DNA from: JANXXV01 sp038230275
GTDB lineage: Bacteria > Acidobacteriota > Terriglobia > Bryobacterales > Bryobacteraceae
DNA: 54,445 nucleotides
Direction of reading: 5' to 3'
Assembly: GCA_038230275.1 (NCBI GenBank)
Contig: JBBRNO010000029.1
Span: 1-54,445, forward strand
Position numbers and translations under genes: made by a program. The notes under the pieces are model-generated. The model was not told the origin of the DNA and did not search any database. It saw nothing but the letters and a program-made list of their open reading frames with translations. Positions 42,162-49,945 of this stretch are shown here, one piece after another; the first letter of the stretch is position 1, and each line of letters opens with the position of its first letter.

Positions 42162-43929
42162 AAACATTACGCTACTTCTGGCTATCAGTTCCCTGCCCGC
42201 CCTGGCTCAACGCGCCGGCGCGCCCACCATGTTTCCACCCGTCCGCGGCACCCATGAAATGGTAGCGGCCGCCAACAATCAGGAGGTGGAGGCGGGTTAC
42301 CGCATGGTCACCTCAGGGGGCAATGCGGTGGATGCAGGCGTAGCCTCCGTCTTAACGGCGGCAGTGACCGAGCAATCCCGCTTCGGGCTCGGCGGCGAAA
42401 TGCCGCTGCTGATTAAGATGGCGGGCAAGCCGGTAATCGCCATCAGCGGCGTGGGCACGGCGCCCGCCAAGGCAACACCGGCGTTCTATAAACAGCGGCC
42501 CATGGAGCCGTGGGAACAGCCAGGCCGCATGCCGCCTATTCCGTCGCAGGGAATTCGCGCGGCCATTTTGCCCGGCGTTTTTGACGGCCTCATTCTGGCC
42601 CTGCAAAAATACGGCACCATGAGCTTCGCGCAAGTGTCGGCGCCGGCCATCGAGTACGCCGAAGGCTTCCCCATTGCCGAAGAGTTCGCCGGAATGCTGA
42701 AAGGCTACCAGACCATACTGGAACTCTGGCCGGCGTCAAAGACATTCTTCTATCCCAACGGAACGCCGCCGCAACGGGGCGAAATTGTGCGCATGCCGGC
42801 GTTGGCCAAGACGCTGCGGGAACTGGCGGCCGTGGAGAAGAAGACGCGCGGCAATCGCGCCAAGAAGCTGCAGGCCGTGCGCGATCTTTTCTACAAGGGC
42901 TCGCTTGCCAAACGTTTCAGTGCATTTTCCGAAGCGAACGAAGGTCTGATCACCTACGACGACATGAAGAACTTTCACGCCGAGCAAGACGACCCGAAGA
43001 TGGCCAACTTCCAGGGCTTCGAAGTTTACAAGCCCGGTTTCTGGACACAAGGCCCGGTGATGCTGGAAGCGCTGAATATGCTGGAAGGGTACGACCTGAA
43101 AGCGATGGGCCACAATTCGCCGGAGTATCTGCACACCGTGGTGGAAGCCACCAAGCTCGCCTTTGCCGACCGCGACCGCTACTACGGCGATCCCAAAAGC
43201 AGTAAGATCCCCGAAGAGACGCTGCTTTCGCGAGACTACGCCACCGGACGCAGAAAGTTGATCGATCCGCAGCACGCTTCCATGGAATCCCGTCCAGGCG
43301 CGTTCGGCGCGCCGATGCCGAAAGATACCACCACCAATAGCGGAGGCATTGTGAACGATACAACCTGCGTGAATGTGATCGACCGGAACGGAAACATGTT
43401 CTCGGCCACCCCGAGCGGCGCCTGGCTGCCCTCGGTAATTGCCGGCGATACCGGCATTCCATTCTCATCACGCCTGCAGTCGTTCGTATTAACGCCTGGA
43501 CATCCCAACGAACTGGCGCCCGGCAAACGTCCGCGCGTCACATTGAGCCCGACCATTGTGACCAAAGATGGAAAGCCTTATCTGGTGATGTCTACGCCGG
43601 GCGGAGACAACCAGGACCAGGCGATGCTGCAAGTTCTGTTGAATATTCTGGTGTTCAACATGTCGCCGCAGGAGGCAGTGGAAGCGCCGCGTTTTCAGAC
43701 CGAGCACTTTTATGCATCCTTTGCGGACCATCAATTTGTGCCCGGAAAGCTGAATCTGGAAGGACGGATTTCGAAAGACACCGCGGCGAAATTGACTGCG
43801 CTGGGCCATCGCGTTTCATTAACAGGGGAGTGGAGCAATGCCTCGGCGCCCACGGTGATTGTCTCGCATGACGGAGTGCTGGATGGCGGTGCGGACCCGC
43901 GGCGGGCACGGTTTATCTTTGGCCGGTAG
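42157..43929 (+). CDS. ggt: Gamma-glutamyltransferase family protein
   Basis: From ATG at 42157 the product is about 590 residues with a short signal peptide (MKNITLLLAISSLPALA). It shows the Ntn-hydrolase family features: GGNAVDAGVASVLTAAVTEQ, FGLGGEMPLL, the autocleavage nucleophile Thr in NDTTCVNVIDRNGNM, and PGGDNQDQAMLQVLLN. The protein should mature into two subunits in the periplasm and transfer or hydrolyse gamma-glutamyl groups, for example of glutathione. The usual TTHFSVVD motif reads TTCVNVID, so the substrate may differ. The start lies inside direct repeat B. Confidence 0.88.
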   Translation: MKNITLLLAISSLPALAQRAGAPTMFPPVRGTHEMVAAANNQEVEAGYRMVTSGGNAVDAGVASVLTAAVTEQSRFGLGGEMPLLIKMAGKPVIAISGVGTAPAKATPAFYKQRPMEPWEQPGRMPPIPSQGIRAAILPGVFDGLILALQKYGTMSFAQVSAPAIEYAEGFPIAEEFAGMLKGYQTILELWPASKTFFYPNGTPPQRGEIVRMPALAKTLRELAAVEKKTRGNRAKKLQAVRDLFYKGSLAKRFSAFSEANEGLITYDDMKNFHAEQDDPKMANFQGFEVYKPGFWTQGPVMLEALNMLEGYDLKAMGHNSPEYLHTVVEATKLAFADRDRYYGDPKSSKIPEETLLSRDYATGRRKLIDPQHASMESRPGAFGAPMPKDTTTNSGGIVNDTTCVNVIDRNGNMFSATPSGAWLPSVIAGDTGIPFSSRLQSFVLTPGHPNELAPGKRPRVTLSPTIVTKDGKPYLVMSTPGGDNQDQAMLQVLLNILVFNMSPQEAVEAPRFQTEHFYASFADHQFVPGKLNLEGRISKDTAAKLTALGHRVSLTGEWSNASAPTVIVSHDGVLDGGADPRRARFIFGR

Positions 43930-43988
43930 GCGCTCCACCGGGTTGCTACTTGACCGTTTTGAAGAGGGTGGAAATCCAACTCGGGCGC

Positions 43989-44004
43989 CGGCCGTTAGCG
44001 GCCG
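43989..44004. terminator. GC-rich hairpin after ggt
   Basis: CGGCCG-TTAG-CGGCCG forms a 6-bp stem with a 4-base loop 60 bases after the ggt stop. There is no T-run, so termination by this hairpin alone is doubtful. Confidence 0.25.
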
Positions 44005-44048
44005 TTGAGAATTCCTGCCATGTTCCAAGCCCGATCGCCTGGGTTAAG

Positions 44049-44062
44049 CTGTCAGGTGACAG
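44049..44062. promoter_or_regulatory. Perfect palindrome before the three-gene ATPase module
   Basis: CTGTCA-GG-TGACAG is a perfect inverted repeat (6+2+6) ending 12 bases before the TTG start and just upstream of GGAGGAAGGA. Its position suggests an operator at or after the transcription start; no regulator gene is adjacent. Confidence 0.5.
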
Positions 44063-44074
44063 TGGAGGAAGGAT

Positions 44075-44848
44075 TTGACATTCGAACAGGGATGCGCGGA
44101 CACCGAACGAGCCGCCGACGCAGCGGGTAAAGCAATTGCAACCTTGGCCAAGGCCACAAAACAGCTATCGCGGGCCGCGTCCGGCGGCGATATTCCGCAA
44201 GTGCGAAAAGCTTCGGAACGGCTGCTGGCAATTCTGGAATCGACGCGCCAGGAAGTTGGCAACGCCAGATCCGCGTGGCCCTTCACCCCGGAGGAAGAGG
44301 AAGCATACTTGCGAGACTCCTATGCCGCCGATCTGATCAGCGCCGCGAAAGCCGAAAATCTTCAGATACAACAGCTCGATGAAGGGTTGGTCGTTTTTCC
44401 TTCCATCGTTAGAGTTCTGCCGGCCGACCGCGCAGTGAAGATCAATCGCAAAAAAGTGCAAGCAATTCGCCCATCCCACGTGGTGAAACTTCTGAAGGCG
44501 ATTCAAGCCCGAAAACCGAAGGCGACTTCGCAAGCGTTTCTTGAGGTACTGCACCGCGCCTACCGCCTGCTTGCCGGAAATGAATACGGCAAAACGGTGG
44601 CCCTGGCAAACGTCTACGATGCCCTTACTCTATTGCCCGGCTCGACAACCACCTTCGACCACACCGATTTCGTACGTGACCTCTTCCTGCTGGACCGCAG
44701 CGGTGTTACCAAAACCAAGTCAGGATCCATCTGTTCGCTTCCTGCCAGCACCGGGACCAAGCGCGCCAAAGGAACCTTATCGTTAGTCGCGCCGGATGGC
44801 GAGACTGTAACCTATTACGGCATTCGGTTCAGTGAGGGATCTGAATGA
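44075..44848 (+). CDS. Unknown protein, first gene of the BrxD-like module
   Basis: The 257-residue protein starts at TTG with a strong GGAGG. The N-terminal 80 residues are helical and heptad-like (ADAAGKAIATLAKATKQLSRAASG), likely a coiled coil. The central part (GLVVFPSIVRVLPADRAVKINRKKVQAIRPSHVVKLLKAI) and the ending (TYYGIRFSEGSE) look like small DNA- or protein-binding modules, but no family is recognised; a winged helix is possible. The stop overlaps the next gene (ATGA), so stoichiometric production with the second gene is likely. No signal peptide. Confidence 0.72.
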   Translation: MTFEQGCADTERAADAAGKAIATLAKATKQLSRAASGGDIPQVRKASERLLAILESTRQEVGNARSAWPFTPEEEEAYLRDSYAADLISAAKAENLQIQQLDEGLVVFPSIVRVLPADRAVKINRKKVQAIRPSHVVKLLKAIQARKPKATSQAFLEVLHRAYRLLAGNEYGKTVALANVYDALTLLPGSTTTFDHTDFVRDLFLLDRSGVTKTKSGSICSLPASTGTKRAKGTLSLVAPDGETVTYYGIRFSEGSE

Positions 44849-45828
44849 CTGCCTCCATCACGCCCGCGGACTGGCTGCACTTTATCAATCAGGAGTATCT
44901 CGCCACGTTCCTGCCGGACGGAGGTGCGGCAATCAAGTTCGCGGTTCCAATCGAGGAATCTCTCCGCTCCAATCTGCTCGACGGTCTCGCTGAGATCTCA
45001 CTCCGGTCGGGCTATCTACTTGCCAGGATCAATGCCGCTGAGACGAAAGTGAACACGATCGACGAGATCTTTTTCCGTACGGCGCAACAGATACCATGGC
45101 GGCTTCTGATTCGAAAGATAATCGCTAAACTCGCGGCTGAGTCGGGCTATTCCTGGATCGACAGCACTGATGAGCCATTATTCGAAAGCCTCGCTGCCCA
45201 CAATCAAGTGGATCCGCAGTTGCTGCTGTTGGACCTGAAAAAATCAATCGGCGAAAAGGTTTTCAAGAAACGGGAGCTCTCCAGAGACTTTCGTGTCGCC
45301 ATGACCCATCTCTGCATCGCGGAACTTTCCGGCGGCGAGGATGGCGCGAAGACAACCCGCATCTTGACCGATTGGTTAGCTGGAAATAACAAAGCAGTGA
45401 GCGCGGTAAAACCGTATCATCTCTTTCGCAAGATCAATCGCAATTCCGCTCGGCACTTCCTTGAATCCGTACTCCATTGGATCCGGTTCGCGGGCTACCC
45501 CGGTACAGTGATTCTGCTCGACGCGCAACGCGTAATGTTGCCGAAAAATCCGCACGATCAATACTTTTTCTATACCAAGGCCGCCGTCTTGGATACGTAT
45601 GAGGTGTTGCGGCAATTCATCGACTCAGCGGACCGATTGGAAGGCTGCCTGATTGCAGTAATACCCGACATCAGCTTTCTGGAAGACCCTGGCCGGGGCA
45701 TGGGTGCGTATGAAGCCTTGAAATTCAGGATTTTCGACGAGATTCGCGACAAGCGGCTCGTCAACCCGATGGCTTCACTGGCGCGGATTTCGGCCGCAAC
45801 GGAAGGAGTCGGTCGCGATGGAAACTAA
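44845..45828 (+). CDS. DUF2791/BrxD-related protein without a Walker A motif
   Basis: This 327-residue protein resembles the C-terminal half of BREX-type DUF2791 ATPases. It shows helical DFRVAMTHLCIAELSGG, ILTDWLAGN and RKINRNSARHFLESVLHWIRFAGYPGTVILLDAQRVM. The last part occupies the place of Walker B (residues 220-228) but reads LLLDA rather than LLLDE. Then come IDSADRLEGCLIAVIPDISFLEDP and YEALKFRIFDEIRDKR, as in that family. No P-loop is seen, so it probably does not hydrolyse ATP alone and may pair with the next protein. It overlaps both neighbours. Confidence 0.72.
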   Translation: MTASITPADWLHFINQEYLATFLPDGGAAIKFAVPIEESLRSNLLDGLAEISLRSGYLLARINAAETKVNTIDEIFFRTAQQIPWRLLIRKIIAKLAAESGYSWIDSTDEPLFESLAAHNQVDPQLLLLDLKKSIGEKVFKKRELSRDFRVAMTHLCIAELSGGEDGAKTTRILTDWLAGNNKAVSAVKPYHLFRKINRNSARHFLESVLHWIRFAGYPGTVILLDAQRVMLPKNPHDQYFFYTKAAVLDTYEVLRQFIDSADRLEGCLIAVIPDISFLEDPGRGMGAYEALKFRIFDEIRDKRLVNPMASLARISAATEGVGRDGN

Positions 45829-47086
45829 TCAAATCAGCGACCGCCGGCGTGCCTTGGAAGCCTTGCGGAACGGAGTTCCGAATAGCGACGCCGTCAGTGT
45901 CCTGGGATCGAATCAGCACGCCGCCGAGAATGCATTTCTGCAACGGCTATCGGCAGTTCAAAGCTTCACCGAAGAGGGCAAACAGGTCCCGGGGCTGCTG
46001 ATCGCGGGCGGCTTTGGCGCAGGTAAATCCCACACGCTGGATTACTTCGAACACCTGGCGGTTTCGAAAAACTTCGTTTGTAGCCGCGTGACAATCAGCA
46101 AAGAGACGTCTCTTTTCGATCCGTCGAAGGTGTTTCTTGCCGCAATCGATGGAGCGGTGGTTCCGGGTCTGACCGGTGAGGCGATACGTGAGATTGCGTT
46201 AGGTCTTCAGCCGGAGGGCGGGAAATACGCCGAATTCGTCGAGTGGGCGAACCGTTCCGCCAACGGACTCAGCCCGCTTTTCATGGCAACGCTACTGCTT
46301 CACCAGCGGCTCAACAACGATCCCGAACTGCTGGACCACATCACGAATTTCTGGTCCGGTGAACCGGTTTCGGTGAGTCGAATCCGGCAGGCACTCAAGC
46401 AAATCGATCATGCCGGGGTGTATTCGCTAAAAACTATCAAGGTGAAGGAGCTCGCTCTCCAGCGCTTCCTCTTCACGTCGCGGCTGATTCTTGCCGCCGG
46501 CTACAGCGGATGGGTACTTTTGCTTGACGAGATCGAGCTTGTTGGCAGATACAGTCTTTTGCAGCGCGGCAGATCGTACGCGGAGCTTGCTCGTTGGATG
46601 GGAAGGGTGGAAGGCGAAACGTATCCTGGTCTGACCGCGGTAGCCGCGATCACGGACGACTTCGGCCTAGCTGTACTGCACGAAAAAGGGGACCGTGATC
46701 GAATTGGCGTTCGATTTCGGGCGAAAGAAACAGATGAGCATACAATCTTGGCCGGCCGCGCCGAAACAGGGATGCGAATCATAGAACGGGAGACGTTGAC
46801 CTTAAAACCTCCCGATGAGCTAAGTCTGGCGGATACTTACCAGCGGCTCAAGGAAATCCACGGAAAGGCTTATCAATGGGACCCGCCGGACATATCCACC
46901 GTCGATGCATCCATGAGACGGCAGATGCGCTCCTACGTCCGGCGCTGGGTAAATGAATGGGACCTGCGGAGGCTGTACCCTGGTGCGGAACTTTCCGCGG
47001 AGGAAGAGCAAGGAATGGGGCCAACTTACGAACAGGATGAATCGCTCGAGTTACCATTCGACAGCGACGATATGGAAAGGGGTTAA
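45818..47086 (+). CDS. BrxD-like (DUF2791) P-loop ATPase
   Basis: The 422-residue cytosolic protein starts with RRRALEALRNGVPNSDAV and has a Walker A GGFGAGKSH (residues 64-72), the conserved SRVTISKETSLFDPSKVF and Walker B WVLLLDEIE (about 232-240). This set is the signature of BrxD/DUF2791 ATPases of BREX and related phage-defence loci. In those loci a helicase (BrxHI) or a PglZ-type protein is usual; neither is in this window, and a cytochrome gene follows. It overlaps the previous gene by 11 bases and has GGAAGGAG upstream. An acidic tail (EEEQGMGPTYEQDESLELPFDSDD) may mediate interaction. Confidence 0.82.
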   Translation: METNQISDRRRALEALRNGVPNSDAVSVLGSNQHAAENAFLQRLSAVQSFTEEGKQVPGLLIAGGFGAGKSHTLDYFEHLAVSKNFVCSRVTISKETSLFDPSKVFLAAIDGAVVPGLTGEAIREIALGLQPEGGKYAEFVEWANRSANGLSPLFMATLLLHQRLNNDPELLDHITNFWSGEPVSVSRIRQALKQIDHAGVYSLKTIKVKELALQRFLFTSRLILAAGYSGWVLLLDEIELVGRYSLLQRGRSYAELARWMGRVEGETYPGLTAVAAITDDFGLAVLHEKGDRDRIGVRFRAKETDEHTILAGRAETGMRIIERETLTLKPPDELSLADTYQRLKEIHGKAYQWDPPDISTVDASMRRQMRSYVRRWVNEWDLRRLYPGAELSAEEEQGMGPTYEQDESLELPFDSDDMERG

Positions 47087-47098
47087 ACTCGAATCAAC

Positions 47099-47530
47099 AT
47101 GCTATCCAAAACTTGCGGTCTACTGGCCGGCGGAATGTTTATCGTAGTCCAGTTGCTGTCAGCGCAGATTCAGAAGGCGCAGGCGCCAGAGACTATCCAT
47201 TTGATTGAGTCGATCCAGGGGCCCGCACTTTATACCGCTTATTGCTCTGTGTGTCACGGGAAAGACGGGAAAGGCGGTGGCCCCATGGCGAAGTCTCTCA
47301 AAGTGGCGCCGTCTGATTTGACGCACATCTCGACACGGAGCAAGGGTGCGTTTCCAATGGTGCGAATGCAGCGGATCATCTCTGGTGAAGAGCCATTGCC
47401 CTCTGGACATGGCACACGAGCGATGCCAGTGTGGGGACCGATTTTCTCGCAGATCGCCTGGGACCAGGATCTTGGCCGCGTGCGAGTGTTCAACCTTGCT
47501 AAGTACATTGAGGGAATGCAGGCGAAGTAG
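47099..47530 (+). CDS. Exported monoheme cytochrome c
   Basis: This 143-residue protein has a signal peptide (GLLAGGMFIVVQLLSA) and one heme site, YCSVCHGKDGKGGGPMA, with the Met ligand in TRAMPVWGPIF and a C-terminal helix NLAKYIEGMQAK. It is a class I-type soluble electron carrier. It starts 12 bases after the BrxD-like gene, but I see no functional link and it may have its own promoter. Convergent to the copA remnant downstream. Confidence 0.85.
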   Translation: MLSKTCGLLAGGMFIVVQLLSAQIQKAQAPETIHLIESIQGPALYTAYCSVCHGKDGKGGGPMAKSLKVAPSDLTHISTRSKGAFPMVRMQRIISGEEPLPSGHGTRAMPVWGPIFSQIAWDQDLGRVRVFNLAKYIEGMQAK

Positions 47531-47548
47531 GGCCGCTGCCCGCGAAAA

Positions 47549-47725
47549 TTTATAGTTCTAAACGCCGCAAACGTAGTGCGTCATAATTACCGAAAATGAG
47601 CTGAAAGTCATAGCCGCGCTAGCAATCATGGGGTTCAGCAGAATACCAAAGAACGGGTAAAGCACACCTGCTGCGATTGGGATTCCGATCACATTATAGA
47701 TAAAAGCGAAGAAGAGGTTCTGGCT
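47549..47725 (-). pseudogene. C-terminal remnant of a copper P1B-type ATPase (CopA-like)
   Basis: The last 59 codons read SQNLFFAFIYNVIGIPIAAG, VLYPFFGILLNPMIASAAMT and FSSFSVIMNALRLRRLEL before the stop, which is the strongly conserved end of CopA-like transporters. The upstream sequence leaves the family (RSEPGAS) and reaches a stop codon without any start, so everything before the last two helices is missing. The reading frame itself has no mutation, suggesting a recent deletion or insertion break near 47726. A MITE copy lies 77 bases further. Confidence 0.82.
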
Positions 47726-47802
47726 CGCTCCCGGTTCGGAGCGTACAACCCGCGGATGAATGGGGCCGGTAAATTATGCTTTCTTGACGGCTTCAAACTA
47801 GG

Positions 47803-47950
47803 TGTAGTGTCCGCGAATTGGGTGGACACTACCGGAAACCGCTCCTTTACAGTCGCGGCTCGGAAACTACTGTTGCAGCAACGAGTTCGAGACCGAGCCG
47901 CGCGCGTGAGCAAGCCGTTTCTTGTGTCCAGTTATTTGCCGGACAGTACA
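47803..47950. mobile_element. 148-bp MITE-like element, copy 2 (inverted)
   Basis: It has the same length as copy 1 and about 93% identity in the opposite orientation (ten differences counted by eye). The ends carry TGTCC-N11-GGACA palindromes and inverted TGTA-TGTCCG termini. The flanks are CTAG on both sides (47798-47801 and 47951-47954), with one extra G next to the left end. No coding capacity for a transposase. Confidence 0.78.
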
Positions 47951-48105
47951 CTAGCGATTACCGATTGCCTGGATCAATTGATGGCGGCTTGGCGGGACGA
48001 CGTTGCGTTCGACGCGACGGGAAAGGCGGCTGAGGAGAGCGGCGAGGGCTGGCTGCTGCTATCTCTGCGCCGGGTCAAGGACTATTTCTTGTAAAGTGGT
48101 ACTCA
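47951..48105. other. Gap between MITE copy 2 and the AAA ATPase gene
   Basis: One frame is open from within the MITE to 48094 (LMAAWRDDVAFDATGKAAEESGEGWLLLSLRRVKDYFL) and may be the end of a gene cut by the element. I do not recognise it, and it has no start outside the MITE. Confidence 0.3.
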
Positions 48106-48114
48106 TGCTAAAAT
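48106..48114 (+). promoter_or_regulatory. Extended -10 promoter giving a leaderless mRNA
   Basis: TGC-TAAAAT is an extended -10 element whose transcription start would fall about at the GTG at 48122, seven bases after the box. No Shine-Dalgarno sequence precedes the GTG. A weak TTGTAA lies 14 bases upstream of the -10. Confidence 0.55.
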
Positions 48115-48121
48115 CACACTA

Positions 48122-49033
48122 GTGAAAGAAGTTACCAGCGTCTACAAAGCCTTCTTTGGCTTCAAGGCAGACCCGTTTAGCCTGAGTCCGGATCCGGCAT
48201 TCCTCTATCGAAGCGAGCAACATGAGGAAGCGATTTCGAACCTGATTTACGGGGTGCAGGGGCGGAAGGGGTTCATTGTATTGACCGGGGAAGTTGGGAC
48301 CGGCAAGACTACGATGCTGGAATGCCTACGTGACTACCTGCACGAACAATCCATCGAATTCGCATTCCTTTTCAATTCACGGATCACCAGCGACCAGTTT
48401 TTCGAGATGATCGCCTACGACTTCGACCTGCGCTGCGATGGAAAATCGAAGACGGAAGTGCTGATCGCGCTGAATGAAATGCTGCTGGCGCAGGCGGACC
48501 GGGGCACTACCGGGGTTCTGATTGTGGACGAGGCGCAGAACCTGGAGTGGGAAGTTCTGGAAGAGATCCGGTTGCTGGGCAATCTGGAAAATCGGCGTGG
48601 GAAGCTGTTACAGATCGTACTGGCCGGTCAGCCAGAGTTCGACCGGAAGCTGGATGCTCCGAATCTGCGGCAGTTGAAGCAGCGGATCGTGCTGCGATAT
48701 AACCTGAATCCATTCGATGCACTGGAAACGGGCAAGTACATTGAGAGCCGTTTCACCAAGGCTGGAGTGCCGGATCAGACAGTGATTCCGCAGGACCTGA
48801 TGCCGGAGATCCACCGCCGGACGCAGGGAATCCCCCGCGTGATCAATGCGCTCTGCGACAATTTGCTGCTGACTGCCTTCGCGGATGCGGCGAAAGTGAC
48901 AACAATTGAGATGTTGGACGACGTTTCCGCCGATATGCGACTAGAGTGGCCAGGCCACCACGCTAGGGGTCAACGGTCACGTTACGCCGATGAAACCCTA
49001 GCCGAAACTCCTTTTTACCAGCGCCGCGACTAA
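48122..49033 (+). CDS. ExeA/GspA-like AAA ATPase
   Basis: This 303-residue protein opens with YKAFFGFKADPFSLSPDPAFLYRSEQHEEAI, the family hallmark, then Walker A TGEVGTGKTTM, Walker B VLIVDEAQNL, sensor QIVLAGQPEF and an arginine-finger region LRQLKQRIVLRYNL. The C-terminal helical lid is HRRTQGIPRVINALCDNLLLTAF. Relatives are ATPases of secretion or exopolysaccharide/exosortase loci; no such partner is visible here. The transmembrane and peptidoglycan-binding tail of ExeA is absent. It precedes the tandem secreted-peptide genes in the same direction, 199 bases apart. Confidence 0.85.
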   Translation: MKEVTSVYKAFFGFKADPFSLSPDPAFLYRSEQHEEAISNLIYGVQGRKGFIVLTGEVGTGKTTMLECLRDYLHEQSIEFAFLFNSRITSDQFFEMIAYDFDLRCDGKSKTEVLIALNEMLLAQADRGTTGVLIVDEAQNLEWEVLEEIRLLGNLENRRGKLLQIVLAGQPEFDRKLDAPNLRQLKQRIVLRYNLNPFDALETGKYIESRFTKAGVPDQTVIPQDLMPEIHRRTQGIPRVINALCDNLLLTAFADAAKVTTIEMLDDVSADMRLEWPGHHARGQRSRYADETLAETPFYQRRD

Positions 49034-49122
49034 CCGTAATTCTTCCGAAAAACCTAAGGCTTTCTACAACTTAGCTAGTTTCAATAAGGTATTCCCGCGT
49101 TTCAACTGGGGGAAATTACCTA

Positions 49123-49151
49123 TTTTCAATACCCCCCTTTTGCGCTACACT
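49123..49151 (+). promoter_or_regulatory. Candidate promoter of the secreted-peptide array
   Basis: TTTTCA (49123-49128) and TACACT (49146-49151), 17 bases apart, form a fair sigma-70-type pair 81 bases before the first peptide gene. Each box matches four of six consensus bases. Confidence 0.4.
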
Positions 49152-49232
49152 ATGGAAACGTTCCAATACTTAGGTACTACGTGTAAGGCTTAAGCTTTGG
49201 GATGAATATACCCTACACGGGAGGACGCACCA

Positions 49233-49454
49233 ATGTCTAACACCTTTGCAAATACGAAAGTCTTCGCGGCTTCGGCGATTCTATTTGCCGTGGCCACGCT
49301 ATTCAACGCGAGCATGAACGGCTCGGCTTGGCAGGAAGGTTTGGGACTGCGGAGCGCTCCGGCAGCTTTGTCGGCACCTGTGCTTGAGGTTGGTCCGACG
49401 ATTCCGCCGAGCCCGTGGGACGACGAGCCGTCGGTTGCCAGCGCGAAGTTGTAA
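49233..49454 (+). CDS. Small secreted peptide, array copy 1
   Basis: This 73-residue peptide has an N-terminal signal (VFAASAILFAVATLFNASMNGSAW) and a mature part of about 38 residues: QEGLGLRSAP, then LSAPVLEVGPTIPPSPWDDEPS. GGGAGG lies nine bases before the ATG. It is the most diverged of four tandem paralogues in its signal peptide, yet its mature C-terminal core is identical to the others. There are no cysteines in the mature peptide. No family recognised. Confidence 0.85.
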   Translation: MSNTFANTKVFAASAILFAVATLFNASMNGSAWQEGLGLRSAPAALSAPVLEVGPTIPPSPWDDEPSVASAKL

Positions 49455-49483
49455 GAGAAAAAGATTAGAAAGAGGACACCATC

Positions 49484-49702
49484 ATGTCAAAAGCACTTGC
49501 GAACCCAAAGATTTTCGCGGCGGCCTGCCTGCTTTTTATTGGCGCGACGCTGTTCAATGCAACTGTCAACGCCTCGCCGGCGCAGGAAGGGCAGGGACTG
49601 CGGAATGCGCCGTCTTCGCTTTCAGCACCGGTACTTGAGGTTGGCCCAACGATTCCGCCGAGCCCGTGGGACGACGAGCCTTCGGTTGCGAGCAAGCTGT
49701 AA
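49484..49702 (+). CDS. Small secreted peptide, array copy 2
   Basis: This 72-residue peptide has a signal NPKIFAAACLLFIGATLFNATVNASPA. The mature part begins QEGQGLRNAPSS and keeps the invariant core LEVGPTIPPSPWDDEP, ending SVASKL. It starts 29 bases after copy 1 ends and is separated from copy 3 by 12 bases; its 231-bp spacing from copy 3 equals that between copies 3 and 4. Confidence 0.85.
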   Translation: MSKALANPKIFAAACLLFIGATLFNATVNASPAQEGQGLRNAPSSLSAPVLEVGPTIPPSPWDDEPSVASKL

Positions 49703-49714
49703 AAGGACACGATC

Positions 49715-49933
49715 ATGACAAAAGCACTTACGAATCCCAAGTTTTTCGCGGCGACCTGCCTGCTTTTTGTTGGCGCGACGCTGTTCAATGCGATTGGAAA
49801 TGCCTCTCCGGCACAGGAAGGGCAAGGACTGCGGAATGCGCCGTCTTCGCTTTCGGCACCGGTACTTGAGGTTGGCCCAACGATTCCGCCGAGCCCGTGG
49901 GATGACGAGCCTTCGGTTGCGAGCAAGTTGTAA
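49715..49933 (+). CDS. Small secreted peptide, array copy 3
   Basis: This 72-residue peptide differs from copy 2 only in the first 35 residues (MTKALTNPKFFAATCLLFVG, then NAIGNASPA); the mature peptide is identical. The ribosome-site region AAAGGACACGATC precedes the ATG, as in copy 4. It probably shares one mRNA with the other copies. Confidence 0.85.
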   Translation: MTKALTNPKFFAATCLLFVGATLFNAIGNASPAQEGQGLRNAPSSLSAPVLEVGPTIPPSPWDDEPSVASKL

Positions 49934-49945
49934 AGGGACACGATC

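Noticed and set aside
43989..44004. Strong intrinsic terminator after ggt
   Set aside because: Only a 6-bp stem, with no T-run after it.
47756..48094. 112-codon gene at 47756-48094
   Set aside because: Its first 65 codons are MITE sequence and the rest is not recognised; a chance open frame or a truncated gene end.
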